Source of the DNA: Mastigamoeba balamuthi
Taxonomy: Eukaryota; Evosea; Mastigamoebida; Mastigamoebidae
DNA: 64,000 nucleotides
Direction: 5' to 3'
Assembly: GCA_902651635.1 (NCBI GenBank)
Contig: CACRSC010000013.1
Coordinates: 401,857-465,856, forward strand
Part shown: positions 38,038 through 49,446 of the stretch, in pieces
Position numbering within the stretch: position 1 is the stretch's first letter
Layout of the letters: every line of letters begins with the position of its first letter
Position numbers and translations under genes: made by a program
Notes under the pieces: model-generated
Databases searched by the model: none
Told to the model about the DNA's origin: nothing
What the model saw: only the letters and a program-made list of their open reading frames with translations

Positions 38038-41000
38038 TCAGTGAGGAACGAAATCGCCAACGTCCGGCAGCGTGGCCAGTGTCTGGAAAGCTTCCACCAT
38101 CTCGAGCCTATTGACGGTGTTCTGATGCTGCCCGCGGCCTATCGTCGCGAGCTCCTGTAGATAAGCGCTGTCGGAGTGGTCTGGGGAGCCGAAGGACACC
38201 GTGTGGACAGTCAGGCGATCCGCCGGGTACTTGTCCGCTATCAGCGAGAGCAGTGGCTTGGTTTCTTCCTGGGACCAGTCTCCTCCATCGGAGAAGAAGA
38301 TGATGACGAAACGATGGTCCGTGCGCTCCGTGGGTTGTGGCAGGTATCTGAGGGCTGCGCGCAGTGCACTGTTGAAACACGTCCCGCCATGGGCATTGAG
38401 GCCACGGCAGAGGCTCTGTATGAGGCCCGGCGAGGCTGGCGCGGAGTTCCTGATGACACTGGCTGTGTTGTTGAAAGCGATGAGCGTTACCAGGTCGCTG
38501 GGGCTCGCTGCAGCACGGAGCTTCACATAAGTGTCTGTCGCCTCAAGCACTGCCCCGAGCCGGTTGTGCAGGTGTGAGAGCCACGGAAACGACGGCCACA
38601 CGTCACCACTGTCCATCGAGCCGCTGCTGTCGATCAGCAGGATCGTGTGGAGGAGCCCTCCCATGTGTGTGCAGGGGAACACATGCCCGCCCTCGCGCGA
38701 AATGGTCCCGCAGACAGCTCCCTGAGGCAGGGGAGCTCCCTGCACGTACGCCATGTGCATGCAAGGTAACTGACAGTACTGCGGCTCCTGTTGCTGCCCG
38801 CTCTGGTGATCGGAAGCGCAGTGGCACCCGCAGAGCGAGAAGCTATGGGCCTCGTCGTCGCTGAAGGGCCCGCGGAAGCCGAGATAGTTTGCCCAGAAGT
38901 AGGCGCACGTGCACACGTCGTACTGCTTCGACCCATCCTCGCTCACCGTCTTGTCGTGCCTGCGGACGGTGTCCTCGCGCGGGTGGGTCGTGCAGCGGCA
39001 CGGAATGAGGTGCAGGTGCCCGCGGCCGCGCTGCCGACACGCCTCTGGGCACAGGAAGACGATACCCGAGTCGCCACGGCCGAACGAGTGCGACTTGACG
39101 TTCATCGTCTCGCCCGCGCACAGCAGCTTGGTTGAGCGCATGTTCCCGTGGTTGCAGTCGTGCGGCTCGTCCGCCGGATGCCCGAAGCGCTTCGTGCAGT
39201 AGTACTTGCAGCAGGCGCAGCGCTCGCCGCAGAAGTGGAAGACCACAGAGGCGTCTGCGTCTTTGAGAATGCACGTGTGGTCTCCCCGGTGTGCGAGCTT
39301 CCCGGCTGGGATGCGGATGCAGCATTCCCTGCGCTGCCCGTTCTGCTCCGAGAACTCCTCGTACTGAATGTCCTGGCCGGTCTTTGTCTTGTACTGCTTC
39401 GTGCTGAAGAACCGCCGGGTGTCAATGCTGCAGATGCCTGGCTCCTCGCAATGATGCGGGCACTGGTGGTCCTGCTCACAGAGATGCGCCGCGACCGGGT
39501 CGTCCTCGGAGTGGAAGTGGTTTTCCGATTTGCAGGGCGCCGTGCAGAGCTGGCACCTCATCGGGCAGCGTGCAGTTGGGGAGCAGAGGTGCCTGTCGTG
39601 CGGCTGCGAGTACGGATACGTGCACTGCCCAGAGCAGGACGCCGCGCTGCACTGGCAGCCGCAGAGGTGGGCATTTGGCGGCGTCGAGCACCAGTGCGTT
39701 CCCGTGTGGCCGATCTCGAGGCTGCAGACCTTGTTGCACCCGACACACGTACTCTGGGAGCACGGCTCGCCGCACTCGTGTGCCTGCTTGCGGCAGTGGT
39801 GCTTGCCAAAGTGGCCCGCAGACTCAGCACATACGACACTTTCACCACGAAGCGCGCAGAAGTCGCAGTCCTTGGCGCAGCAGTGGGTCCCAAGACAATC
39901 GTGCTCTACCGTATGGCCACCGACTTCTCCTGAAGACATGTGCGAGCACAGCAGACATGGGTAGAAGCACTTAGAGCACTTGGAGGAGCACAGAGTCCAC
40001 CTCATCCGTGTGATCTGGGCGAGAGACTTTAGCTCCCTGCGCACTGGGATGAGCTCCAAGTTCATCTTCTCGTCGAACGAGGAGGCCAGCTGGTCAATCC
40101 AGTTGCAGACCTTTGCGAAGCGCCGCTCCACTACTGCTTTGACGAAGGCCTGGAAGTTCGACTTCCAGCGCTGGGGCTCTGAACCGGATAACGGCAGAAT
40201 GGCATCCCACACTCCGATGAGGATCCTGTGCAGCTCGGCGAGGTGTGATGCCCGCGCCTTGTCTTCGTCATCGCACAGCGACTCGATGGCACTGAGGTGC
40301 AGTCCAGCATCGTGGAGGTCGTGAACAACGAGCTCGATTCCGTTGCCGGCCGCAGACTGCGTGAATGAGAGCGACTGGCCGGCAGGAAACGGCGATACTA
40401 GCACGAAGCTCGCTGAGCACAGCTGGGCGACACGCTCGCGAACCGCCTGCTCTGGGTCAGAAATCAGCACGCAGAGCTCAGTGGGCTCAGACACCACCCT
40501 CTGTGACGACACCAGTGAAGCTCGCAAGGGCACCGCGCATTCGTTCCACCTCTGAAGGCGCTCGGCAACAGAGACTATCACACCGGGCAGGAAGCGGCCC
40601 TTGAGCTCCATGCTGAGGCCTGTACAGAGGGCGTCCCTCAGGCGCATCTGAACAAACTGAGCTGTGCGCTTGCCCACGGTCTCGTCGAGTGTGCTGAAGT
40701 CGGAAATCCCAATGCGAGCGAGGACGAGCTGCAGGGCATGCCGGAACTCTGTCCCCGTCTCGAACTTGGGCTCTAAACTGTCGATTGATTGAAAGACAGC
40801 GAGGGCCGTTCTGTTGTAGTCCATGGAGGCGAACTGTGGTGTGGGCTGGAAGAGCCAGTCGTGGAACAGGCCGAACAGCGGTGCGGGGCCCCTGGTGATC
40901 GACTGCCTCTCGGTCTCGCTGAGCTCCTGGATGTACTTGGCAACTGTACTGTTAACCTTGTCCTTGAACTCCCTGAACACCTCTGCAGTCTTGGACGCCT

Positions 41001-44000
41001 GCACGTCCCTCGGGTTGATTATCAACCTGCCGCCAAAGAACTTGTGAGTCGGGCCGGCACGCAGCAGACGGCCCCCGTCGCCCAGTGAGCGCAGCGTCGA
41101 CTCGGTGAACCTGTCGTACTGCATGGTCACGCGCAGAATACACACGCTTCCCATTGCAGCCCCTACAAGTGCCAGGAACATGTCCTGCTGGTGCGTGCGC
41201 TCGAAGGACCCCAGCCCCTCGAAGTCCAGTAGGACGTAGATGCGATGGGGAAGCACTTTGATCGACATCCACACTCCGTCGGTGCAGCGCCCGCCGCTAA
41301 CGTCGAAGAGCGTGCCCCCCAACTGGTTCAGCAGGCTGCTCTTGCCGCTGGACTGACACCCCATGCAGCAGATCACTGTGACCGGCAGGTCGTGGGAGGC
41401 AAGGACGGCGTCGTACATTCCGAACGTCAGAGATTCACCAAGCTCCTCTGCCGTCAGGCCCTCCGAGGTCTCGGGGGTGCCCGGAGCAGCGGCAGCGGCA
41501 GCCACAGGCACCACAGCTTCTACTTCGTCGTGTGCCGACGGACTGTGCAGCGCGAGGCCATCTCTGAGCGGCCTGAACGTCGAGAATTCGACCCGAGCGA
41601 CTTGGATGGGTGTAAGGCAGATGACCTTGACGAGGAGGTCGCCAAGCGCCATCAGGCTTCCCTCAGTGCTCCTCCCGGCGGTCGTGAGCAGATGCTCGGA
41701 CTTGGAAATACCGCGGTACTCGAGGAAGAGGCCGGCGAAGCTCTTGCCCAAGCGGCTTGACACGGTGCCGTGCAGGTCCTTGGCGTACGATGCCAGCGCC
41801 TTTGCTTTCGTTTCGCTTCCCTCGACCAGGAACTCGAACGTGAGCCTCCGCGGAGCGCCCTCGCAGCTCCCAACGCTGTACTGCGTGATAGCACTGGTCA
41901 CGGGAAACTTGTCGAAGATGTGGTAGCAGTGGTCGAGTATCATGTTGAGCGGCGGAGACTTGACGGCAGCCGTGAGGCCAGAGAGGCTGTCCGCGAAGTC
42001 CAGGTCGCTCGAGTAGAAGCTCACGCTCAGCGAAAACGCCTGCACGACGGGCGGCGCGTCCTCGATGGGCGTACAAGCAACGAGGTATGAGGCAGCACCG
42101 TCGTAAACCAACGAGAAGGTCGACGTCTTGCTCGACGCCACCAGCCCGAGTTCGTGTTGATCAATGACAGAGAAGCGCTTCAGCGGACCAGCGGGGGCCG
42201 TCATCAGACCCACAACGCACCACGAGGCACTGCCATGTCGACGGAAAACGGCCAGCAACAACGGGTGCCGCGTCACGAGAAGGTGGACAGTCTCCAAGTC
42301 AGCCTGCAGCGAAGACAGGTCGAACAGTGCGGGATCGAGCACCTGTTTGTCGAGCAGCAGATAGCGCAGAACACCTGACGACAGAAGCAACACGGCCGCG
42401 TCCGCACGAGCCGCGGCGTTGGCAGAGGACTTCCCGGGGCAGACAGTGGCATACCTGACGTGCTCTTTGTTACCTACAATGCTGCCGAGCGGGAATATCC
42501 TCTCGCTCAGTGACTTGCCCTCCTCCACGACGAACACACCCAGCTCATCGCCGTCTGGAGTCCGGCGACAGAAGGTGATGGCGCGTGCTTCCTCCTGGAA
42601 CGCGATGAAAGGCGAGACGAGAGGCATCTCCCGCGCAGGGCGATTTGCACAATAATTGAAGCCGTTACAGTTTCTCCGCTCTGTGACGAATACAAGACTC
42701 TGGTCCTGCCCGTTTACCAGATGGCGCGAGAACACAACGACATTCTCACCCGTCACGAGGGTGGCAATGAGCTGTATTGAAGCGTCGTATGGGAACTCGG
42801 CACGCGTTTTGGACACATAGACCATGGCTTCCTCGTCCGTGTACTTGCGGAGGCAGTAAAGCTGCACCGACTGCGTGGCTTCGCGATGCACCTGTCTTGA
42901 GTAGCACAGCATCAGGGTATCTTCAGTTGTGAGGTACGACTCTATCTGCTTGTCGACACGCCACCACGGCGGATGGCAGATCTCCTCGATTCGCAGAGTT
43001 GCAGTCTGGGGGTCACACAACGCCCGCAGACCATCAAGTAGCCCCCCCTTCAGAGAGGCAATGACGCTCTTGTGCTGAGAAACGGCTTCATCCCAAGTCG
43101 GATCACCGGGCCTCCGTGCCAGAGGCTGCCTTTTTGTCTCCGGAGCTTGCTCGAGTGCGGTGCGCCTGGAACAGGATTCGACCTGCTCTGTGATAAACTT
43201 GGAAACCTGCTTGAAATCCGATTCCGTGCAGCTGCAGTCAGCAAAGAGCCCGTCAAACTCTACTCTGGCACGTCAGTGTCAGCGACATTGGAGCGGACGT
43301 ACCCTTTGATCTGTGCATCTCAGAGACCGCGCCGTCGACTCTATTGACTATGTGCAGCGTTTCGCCGTTGCGCAGCCCCTGAACGAGTTTGGAGAACTCG
43401 CTTCGGACGAGCACGAAGGCCATCTTGTGGACGCTGCCCCTAACAGACTGCTCGAACTGTTGGTTGAGTGAGCACCTGTTACTGCTGTGCGTGCAACGGC
43501 ACAAGGGGCAAGTGAAGGTCCCCGATCCAGCGATGAGTCTCTCAAGGCAGGCCTTGTGAAACCAGTGCACCCCGCTGTGGCATCGCAACTGTACGACGTC
43601 TTGCAGGAGAGGCCCGAGGCAGATACAACACGTCGGCACCTCTCTTAGCGCTGCGGAAAGCAGGCTTGACAGGAGCTCACAGAACCGCCCGGCAAGAGCG
43701 GCGAGCACTGGCTCGAAGGCGATGCGCGACCGCTCTTGGAATTGAGCCCGGAAGCGATCGACGTACTCCGACCAGCACGCTTCAAGTTTCTGCTCCTCGC
43801 TGGCCACAGAATCGGTGTAGCGCTGAAGTACGTCCCTCGCCTGGGGCATGTTTTCCGCGATGAGAAGCGCCTGATCGGGCGTGATCTCTGACCATGCGAT
43901 GTCAGTTTGTGTTTTGTATCTAGAGCGCACTCTCGGCCAGAGTGATCTTGTTGGATCCCAACAGCTCGCCGATCTTGCGGTGAGTGCCCTTGTGAAACTC

Positions 44001-45233
44001 GAGCTTCCCCGACTTCCACTCGGTTGTCTGCTGCTGCACCGTCGAGAAGAACAGGCCCGCGTTCGATGGCGTCGCGATGGGCCCAGCGAACTGGCCGCTG
44101 CACCCTTCGCCGAGCTGCCTGAATACGTCCGAGGGGAGCACAGTGAAGGTGTTCTCCGACGTCTTGCGCTGCGTGGCGGTGATCTCAATGCACATAGGTA
44201 TCGAGTCCTCGAAGCGCGAGATGCAGCGCGGGTCGAACTGCTCGGCCTCGCCGGGCTCGGCGCACAGCGTCAGGGGCTGGCAGATCTCGGCCGCGAAGCG
44301 CAGCAGCGTGGTCAGCTTCTTGGTGCACGGGGCGCTGGAGGTGTACTGCAGGCGGCCCGGCCACAGGACCACGAGGCAGCGGTCCGCCTCCAAGAAGTCG
44401 AAGTACAGTCCCGGAACTGCATCGCCTTGCCCAAAAAACCGACCCGCTACCTCGTCGATTTTCGAGAGCTGTACACGCATGTCGGAGGGAGCACCGACAC
44501 CAACCACCCAGGGTCATGAGGCAAACAGAAGCGGGGTGGGGTCGTATACCGTGCTGCGAAGCGCTTGAGGTGAGCCCCAGAGGCCCGAGGCGAAAAGACT
44601 GGGGGACATCGCGTTGAGGCCATCAAAGTCCAGGACCGACGCGTCGGGGCTGCACCTGACGCCCTTGCTGCAGGCGAACCGCACGAACTCCCTGTAGTGG
44701 ACACCCGCTGAACCCATACACACTCATTCAGACCACGAACCTTCTGGGGGCCTCGACCTTGTCCACTAGCTCCACGTCCTGCTCGTCCATGGCCACGGCA
44801 ACGAACAGGAAGAGGTTGGGCGGCAGAGGCGGGGGGACGTCGTCGGTCAGCTGTGGGCCCGCCACTGCGGTGCCCCCGGCGGCCAGTTGCTGCGGTGGTG
44901 GTGTCGGAGGAGGTTCCTCATGTTCTCCCGGGTCGCTCTTCATTCGGCGGCTTGACACCGCTCTTTTTTATGCGTACGACCAGCTTTGAGGACAACAACA
45001 ACGCGCTGTCAAGGGGGCACTCACGGAGTGTCGCCGTCGTAGTCGTCGCTCTGAAAGGGCTTCTCGTTGGCCTGGCCCATCTCCTCTTCTTTATCCAACT
45101 GAAAAAGAGGAAGCTCAACCGACAAATCATGACATAGCATGTGTCTATGACGTGGACCCAATGGGTTTTCCTTGTTCGGAGTGGAGAGGATATTGTATGG
45201 CAAGACATCCTCTTTCATTTGTTGTGTGTTCAT
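38038..45233 (-). CDS. giant RING - GBP/VLIG-like GTPase - Cys-rich - VWA protein
   Basis: Exons 45233-45025, 44950-44741, 44691-44550, 44468-43931, 43887-43303 and 43262-38038 sum to 2,303 codons in frame; the first exon is least certain and an ATG at 44943 could be the start. Order: Pro-rich N-terminus, helical region, RING-type finger (CCICLGPL...C-x-SGVHWFHKACLERL...CPLC, plus strand about 43485-43635), a further large region, then a dynamin-superfamily GTPase. Its G1 is GCQSSGKSS (about 41340-41370), the switch Thr is in CTDGVWMS, G3 is LLDFEGLGSFERTHQQD and G4 is NPRD, as in guanylate-binding and VLIG proteins. About 330 residues of Cys/His pairs follow, and a C-terminal VWA domain (LLIDSSGSMDSG, MIDAS). 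It is probably a large GTPase with ubiquitin-ligase potential in membrane or defence functions; that role is inference. Confidence 0.85.
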
Positions 45234-45996
45234 CTTTATGACGGAGAGCCGGGTGCCTCCTCCGTGTAGCCAAAATGACGTACCGTCCCAGATTCATCAT
45301 GCTCAGATCAGCTGTTGAAACCCCTTCGCTGATAATATCGCAACCATTCCACATTGATCGGCATATTCACCTGGAGCTCCCTCAAATGACTGCGTGGATA
45401 ATCCAGCATTTAAATGCATAAGAAAGTCAATTCCAATTCTGGCAGTGCCCATCTCCCAGAGGGATACCGGTATTGGATGCTTGAGGCTGCTGCGGATGGC
45501 ACCGCGGAAGAACGTGGAACACGCGACTCTGCTCATTGGGCCTTGCTGCTGGAGCACAGGCAGACGGAGTGCCAGAGGGTCGGGGCGGCCCAGAGGAAGC
45601 GCAGGCGAGTGCTCGTGCGCGACAGCCAGTACGGTCCTGCGCCCCCAGCAGCGGACTTGGCCACACACACCATTGGGCGCACAGCAGGAAGTCTTGGACT
45701 AGCCTCGTGGGACAACGCGGTGGTGTTGACGCTGGCTTGTTGGTTGGCACGTCCATTGATGGGAGAATCTTAGAAGATTCTGTGACACGTCACGTGCTTT
45801 TCCACGGCTTATTTCTTACATGTCCGCATCATCACTCTCACCCTGTTTTGAGGCCTGTACATTGACCAACTCACTAGGATTTGGTCAGTGCTCCGACCTT
45901 TTTTTCTTGATGTGCAATTTTTGTGCATGTGCTCTTTTAGCACTTAGTAGCACTTAATTTATCTGAACACTTGTAGCATACTGCATACTGCTGTGC
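45234..45996. other. AT-richer spacer with possible coding relic
   Basis: Composition changes here from GC-rich genes to an AT-richer island. A plus-strand ORF (45414-45773) includes LEAAADGTAEERGTRDSAHW but has no family motif I recognise. A 32-nt segment starting TCTGTGACACGTCA (45779-45811) is nearly repeated at 53770-53803. Confidence 0.4.
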
Positions 45997-47400
45997 ATGT
46001 TGCTGATGTTGTCAGCTTCCAGGCATCGCCAGGTAAGATCTCCCAGTGGGCTGGAATGCTCAAGAAGCATGAGCTCAATGCCTCATCAGGTGATGCTGTC
46101 TGTTAACACAAGCCCCGTGAGACTGGTGATGGACCAGAGGATTATACGAGCCCTCAGAGAACACGCTAACCACCATTCTCAAGGTGATCAATGCCAAGTG
46201 CTCAGTGCAGAACAGGAATGCTGGAGATGCTCTGAAAAGAATGACCTGCAAGGCCAAGACGCTGTTCACACTCTTCAACCTCCTTAAGGAACTCTATTCC
46301 AAGATGCAACTGACTGCTGATACGATGTGTGTCACTTACTTTTCTTTCAGCAACTTCCGCCTCTCAACTCTCCCCCAACAGCTTCTTTTGGAACGAGGTT
46401 AACCTGTCACTACAGGACAGAAAATACCAAGGTGACAGCACGGCGTGACACAGTTTCCAATGGGCAAGTCTATCTGTGCGAGAATGCATGTGGGGTGCAC
46501 ACACTACCATATGTCGTCTTCTTCGCAGGCAAGAGTGATGTGTGCATCCTGTCAGAGGTGCTAGAGCTCAGCTCTGATGTAGTATGGTGCAGCTCGTCAG
46601 TCAGGAATGATGGATGCAAACCAATACATGAACTTACTTACTGCCTACAGTTCATCTCCTGGATGTGAAAGCACTTCAGCAACTGGGAGCTTGGAGGTTA
46701 TTGACTCTCATTACTCGCACCTTGATGTTGATCAGCTCTTCACATCCCTGGTCAATGGCGTTCACATTGCCACTGGTCCCTCAAACCAGACTTCGGTTTG
46801 TCTTCAAAGCCAATGCCAGTATATCACTGTATTGATCCCATAACATCATGGCAGGTGAATGACTTCTGTGTTAATAAGGCCTTCCACGAGAAGTACACTA
46901 AGAAGAGCTAGCCTTTTGCTGCTGCTCTGTACACAGCAACCAAGTTTGTGAGTTTTTATGGACTTACATGTTCTTCATGCAGAGAGTCGCCTGGCTCTTA
47001 AGGAGCTGAAGGCAAATGACCTGCACACCAAGGTGAAGAAGTCAGTGTATGGGTTTCGCCCTGACCAGCTCAGGAAGGTGGGTGGCCACTAGCACAAGGT
47101 GTCCGAGCTCTATGAGCTGTTCGACCACTTCTTCTAGTACAAGCTGGATAGGGCAATCACCAATCTGGTAGAGAAGGTCAAGAAAATCAAGTTTCAGATG
47201 CCAGACATTCTTTACGATGGTCAGTTCAGCCCTTATCTTTCGATGAAATGTGACAGACTTTTCTTACATGCAGCCCCAGACATCGTAGCCACCCTCCTTC
47301 CATGGCTGATACAGTTCTGGCTGCTTCTGGGCAGGTGGTTTCCGAGGAAGGGGATGGTGTAACATTAAAGGCACTAAGAAGATAAGCAAGCATTATCCAG
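45997..47400 (+). pseudogene. decayed coding-like relic of unknown family
   Basis: Pieces of plausible protein sequence occur in plus-strand frames and are interrupted by stops: NAKCSVQNRNAGDALKRMTC (near 46190), a Ser-rich stretch with DSHYSHLDVDQLFTSLVNG (46690-46750), NDFCVNKAFHEKYTKKS (46855-46910), VKKSVYGFRPDQLRKVGGH (about 47033-47090) and VSELYELFDHFF. Codon-like conservation suggests an old gene or element ORF. No known domain is visible, and the transposable origin is a guess from the surroundings. Confidence 0.35.
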
Positions 47401-49445
47401 TAGTATATGCCACAATGTCTCCCAAATACAAATCCAGGAACTTGTATCACCCAGATTCGCCAGTCTGTTCTTTCTTCTTTTTCCTCAGCCTCTTCGAGTC
47501 TTTATCATCTTTTCCCATTCTGTTTCGACCTGTGGTATTACGAAATGGTTTTATGTACATTCTCTGAGCCATTTGACTCTGTGATCGCGTTATGGAGCTC
47601 TTTCAGCTCAGGGCACAAAAAACTATCAGATATTTTGAACCAGCATTTTTGAGGCTGCCTTCATTGTGCTCTCTCTGCCATGGTGGCTGCTCCTTCTTCT
47701 GTTCATTCTGTCAAACAGAAGCAATATTTCAGAAACAAATCTTTCGTATGAATTGTGGTATCCTGTTCTTTATTATGAACCTCATTCTGTAATAATATTC
47801 AGAAGGTAATTCTCTAGCATCAATTTTCAATTAGTATTTCCAACTCATCTTTCCCATTTGTTTTGCTGATAACATTTGCTCTTATACATTTATTAATCCA
47901 AATCCATTTCCTGAAACAAATTCGTATCGTCGTTATCATTTTCTTCATTTAAACATGTTCAAAATGCAGACTAGTGATGTTACAATCTCACTACTTCACC
48001 CTGAATTATCTGTTTGGAGTGCGACAAAAAGGAATGAGACAGAAACAGCATTTGTGTGAATAGAAACACTGAAGGGTTGGCTGATCCCCGAATGCTGTAA
48101 GACAAACAGGATTAGGAAGGTGTTATATGTCTGCTGCATGTGAATCCACTTGCATACCTCCTTGAGGATCTGAAGAGGTATCTTATTCTGATCATCCTTC
48201 TTGAAGTTTGGTAATATGAACAAAGGAACTGAAAGACCTTCAGCAGATAACATGCCATACAACACGCACCAGGGCACCTTCAGGAGTTGTCTTTAATAGA
48301 ATGACGATGACAGAAGGCACTTGAGGGTTCATAACTTGTAGAATGAGCAGGATGCAAGATCTGCCAGGTGCTCTTTCTATAGATTTTTCCCTAGTATTCT
48401 GTATCGCATGTAGGGCTACATTGCAATTAAAGTGATGAATTTATCGCATATTGCACTAATTGTGATAAAGCTGCTCTGTATTTCATCCTTCTTATCTGGT
48501 TTCCTCTAAGACAACTCTGTTGAACCATAAATCATGATATCGTGCATTTTAAAAGATATCTTCACTGTGATATCATCATATCTTAACTCTTCTCACACTC
48601 ACCACACACTACACAACTCATATCTATCCCTAACATCATCTTTCTCTTGCCCTTGCCCTGTTCCTGTGCCCCTTCTCCCCTTTCTCCTTTCCTTTTTCCC
48701 TTCGGTTCACAGTTCTCATATATGTTCCTTATGCCCTTAAAGCATAACAACACATATGTTCCTCTTCCTCTTCCCTCCCTGCACTTCTATCTGTTCCTTC
48801 ACCACCCCTGCCCCTGCCCCCTCCCTTCCCCCTTCCCTTCCCTTCCCCTCTCTTCCCCTTTCCATTCCATATCAGGTCGAGAATGAAGGTGCACTGTCTC
48901 CTTTTCTCCAACACACAGTTTTCCCCTTCCACAGACCCTTTTTCTGATGTTCCCTTTACTTCTTCCTTTTCCTCACACCCTTCTTACTTCCTTGTTCAGT
49001 ACACTTATCTCACTGACATTAGAAAACTCACGGCTCCCATTTTACAGGAATGAAGGATGAAATAAGCAGAGCCTGACACCACGTCTGGCTCTGATGGGAA
49101 CTGAGCATGAGAGCATATCCCCCCTTACACCATGCCACTACACCCCACACTTGTGCACAGGACAAATAAATAAAATCTTTGAATTGAATTAAGCAATATT
49201 GTTTCTATCATTTAAATCATTTAATCGAAAATGCCTTGCTAAAATCACCAAAATTAATTAAAGCACATTATGCACATTATGCATATTATGTGCATTATGT
49301 GTATTTTGTGATTTATGCACATAATGCACTATCAAAATAAAGTGCTACTTTAGTGATAACTTTGCACAAACTATTGCACAGAAATTTTCTTACTACATGT
49401 GCTTATTTAGTGCTTCAGCAAATAAAATGTAGCAATGACCAAATG
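47401..49445. other. AT-rich island without a gene
   Basis: Low GC, short ORFs only. It contains a pyrimidine-dominated tract (about 48590-48960), a segment ending AATAAATAAAATCTTTGAATTG (49166-49187) that looks like a retroposon or polyadenylated 3' tail, and short tandem words of the type GCACATTAT/GCATATTAT (49265-49330). A minus-strand ORF at 47996-48277 (FILPNFKKDDQNKIPLQILK) has protein-like composition but no recognisable family. Confidence 0.45.
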
Positions 49446-49446
49446 N
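49446..49446. other. ambiguous base, possible assembly join
   Basis: A single N interrupts the sequence at 49446 exactly where the retroelement homology ends and AT-rich unique DNA begins. Confidence 0.9.

Noticed and set aside
43075-43106. Apparent 32-nt intron in the RING-GTPase-VWA gene
   Set aside because: It arose from miscounting a run of seven G residues. With the correct count the frame is continuous and no intron is needed.
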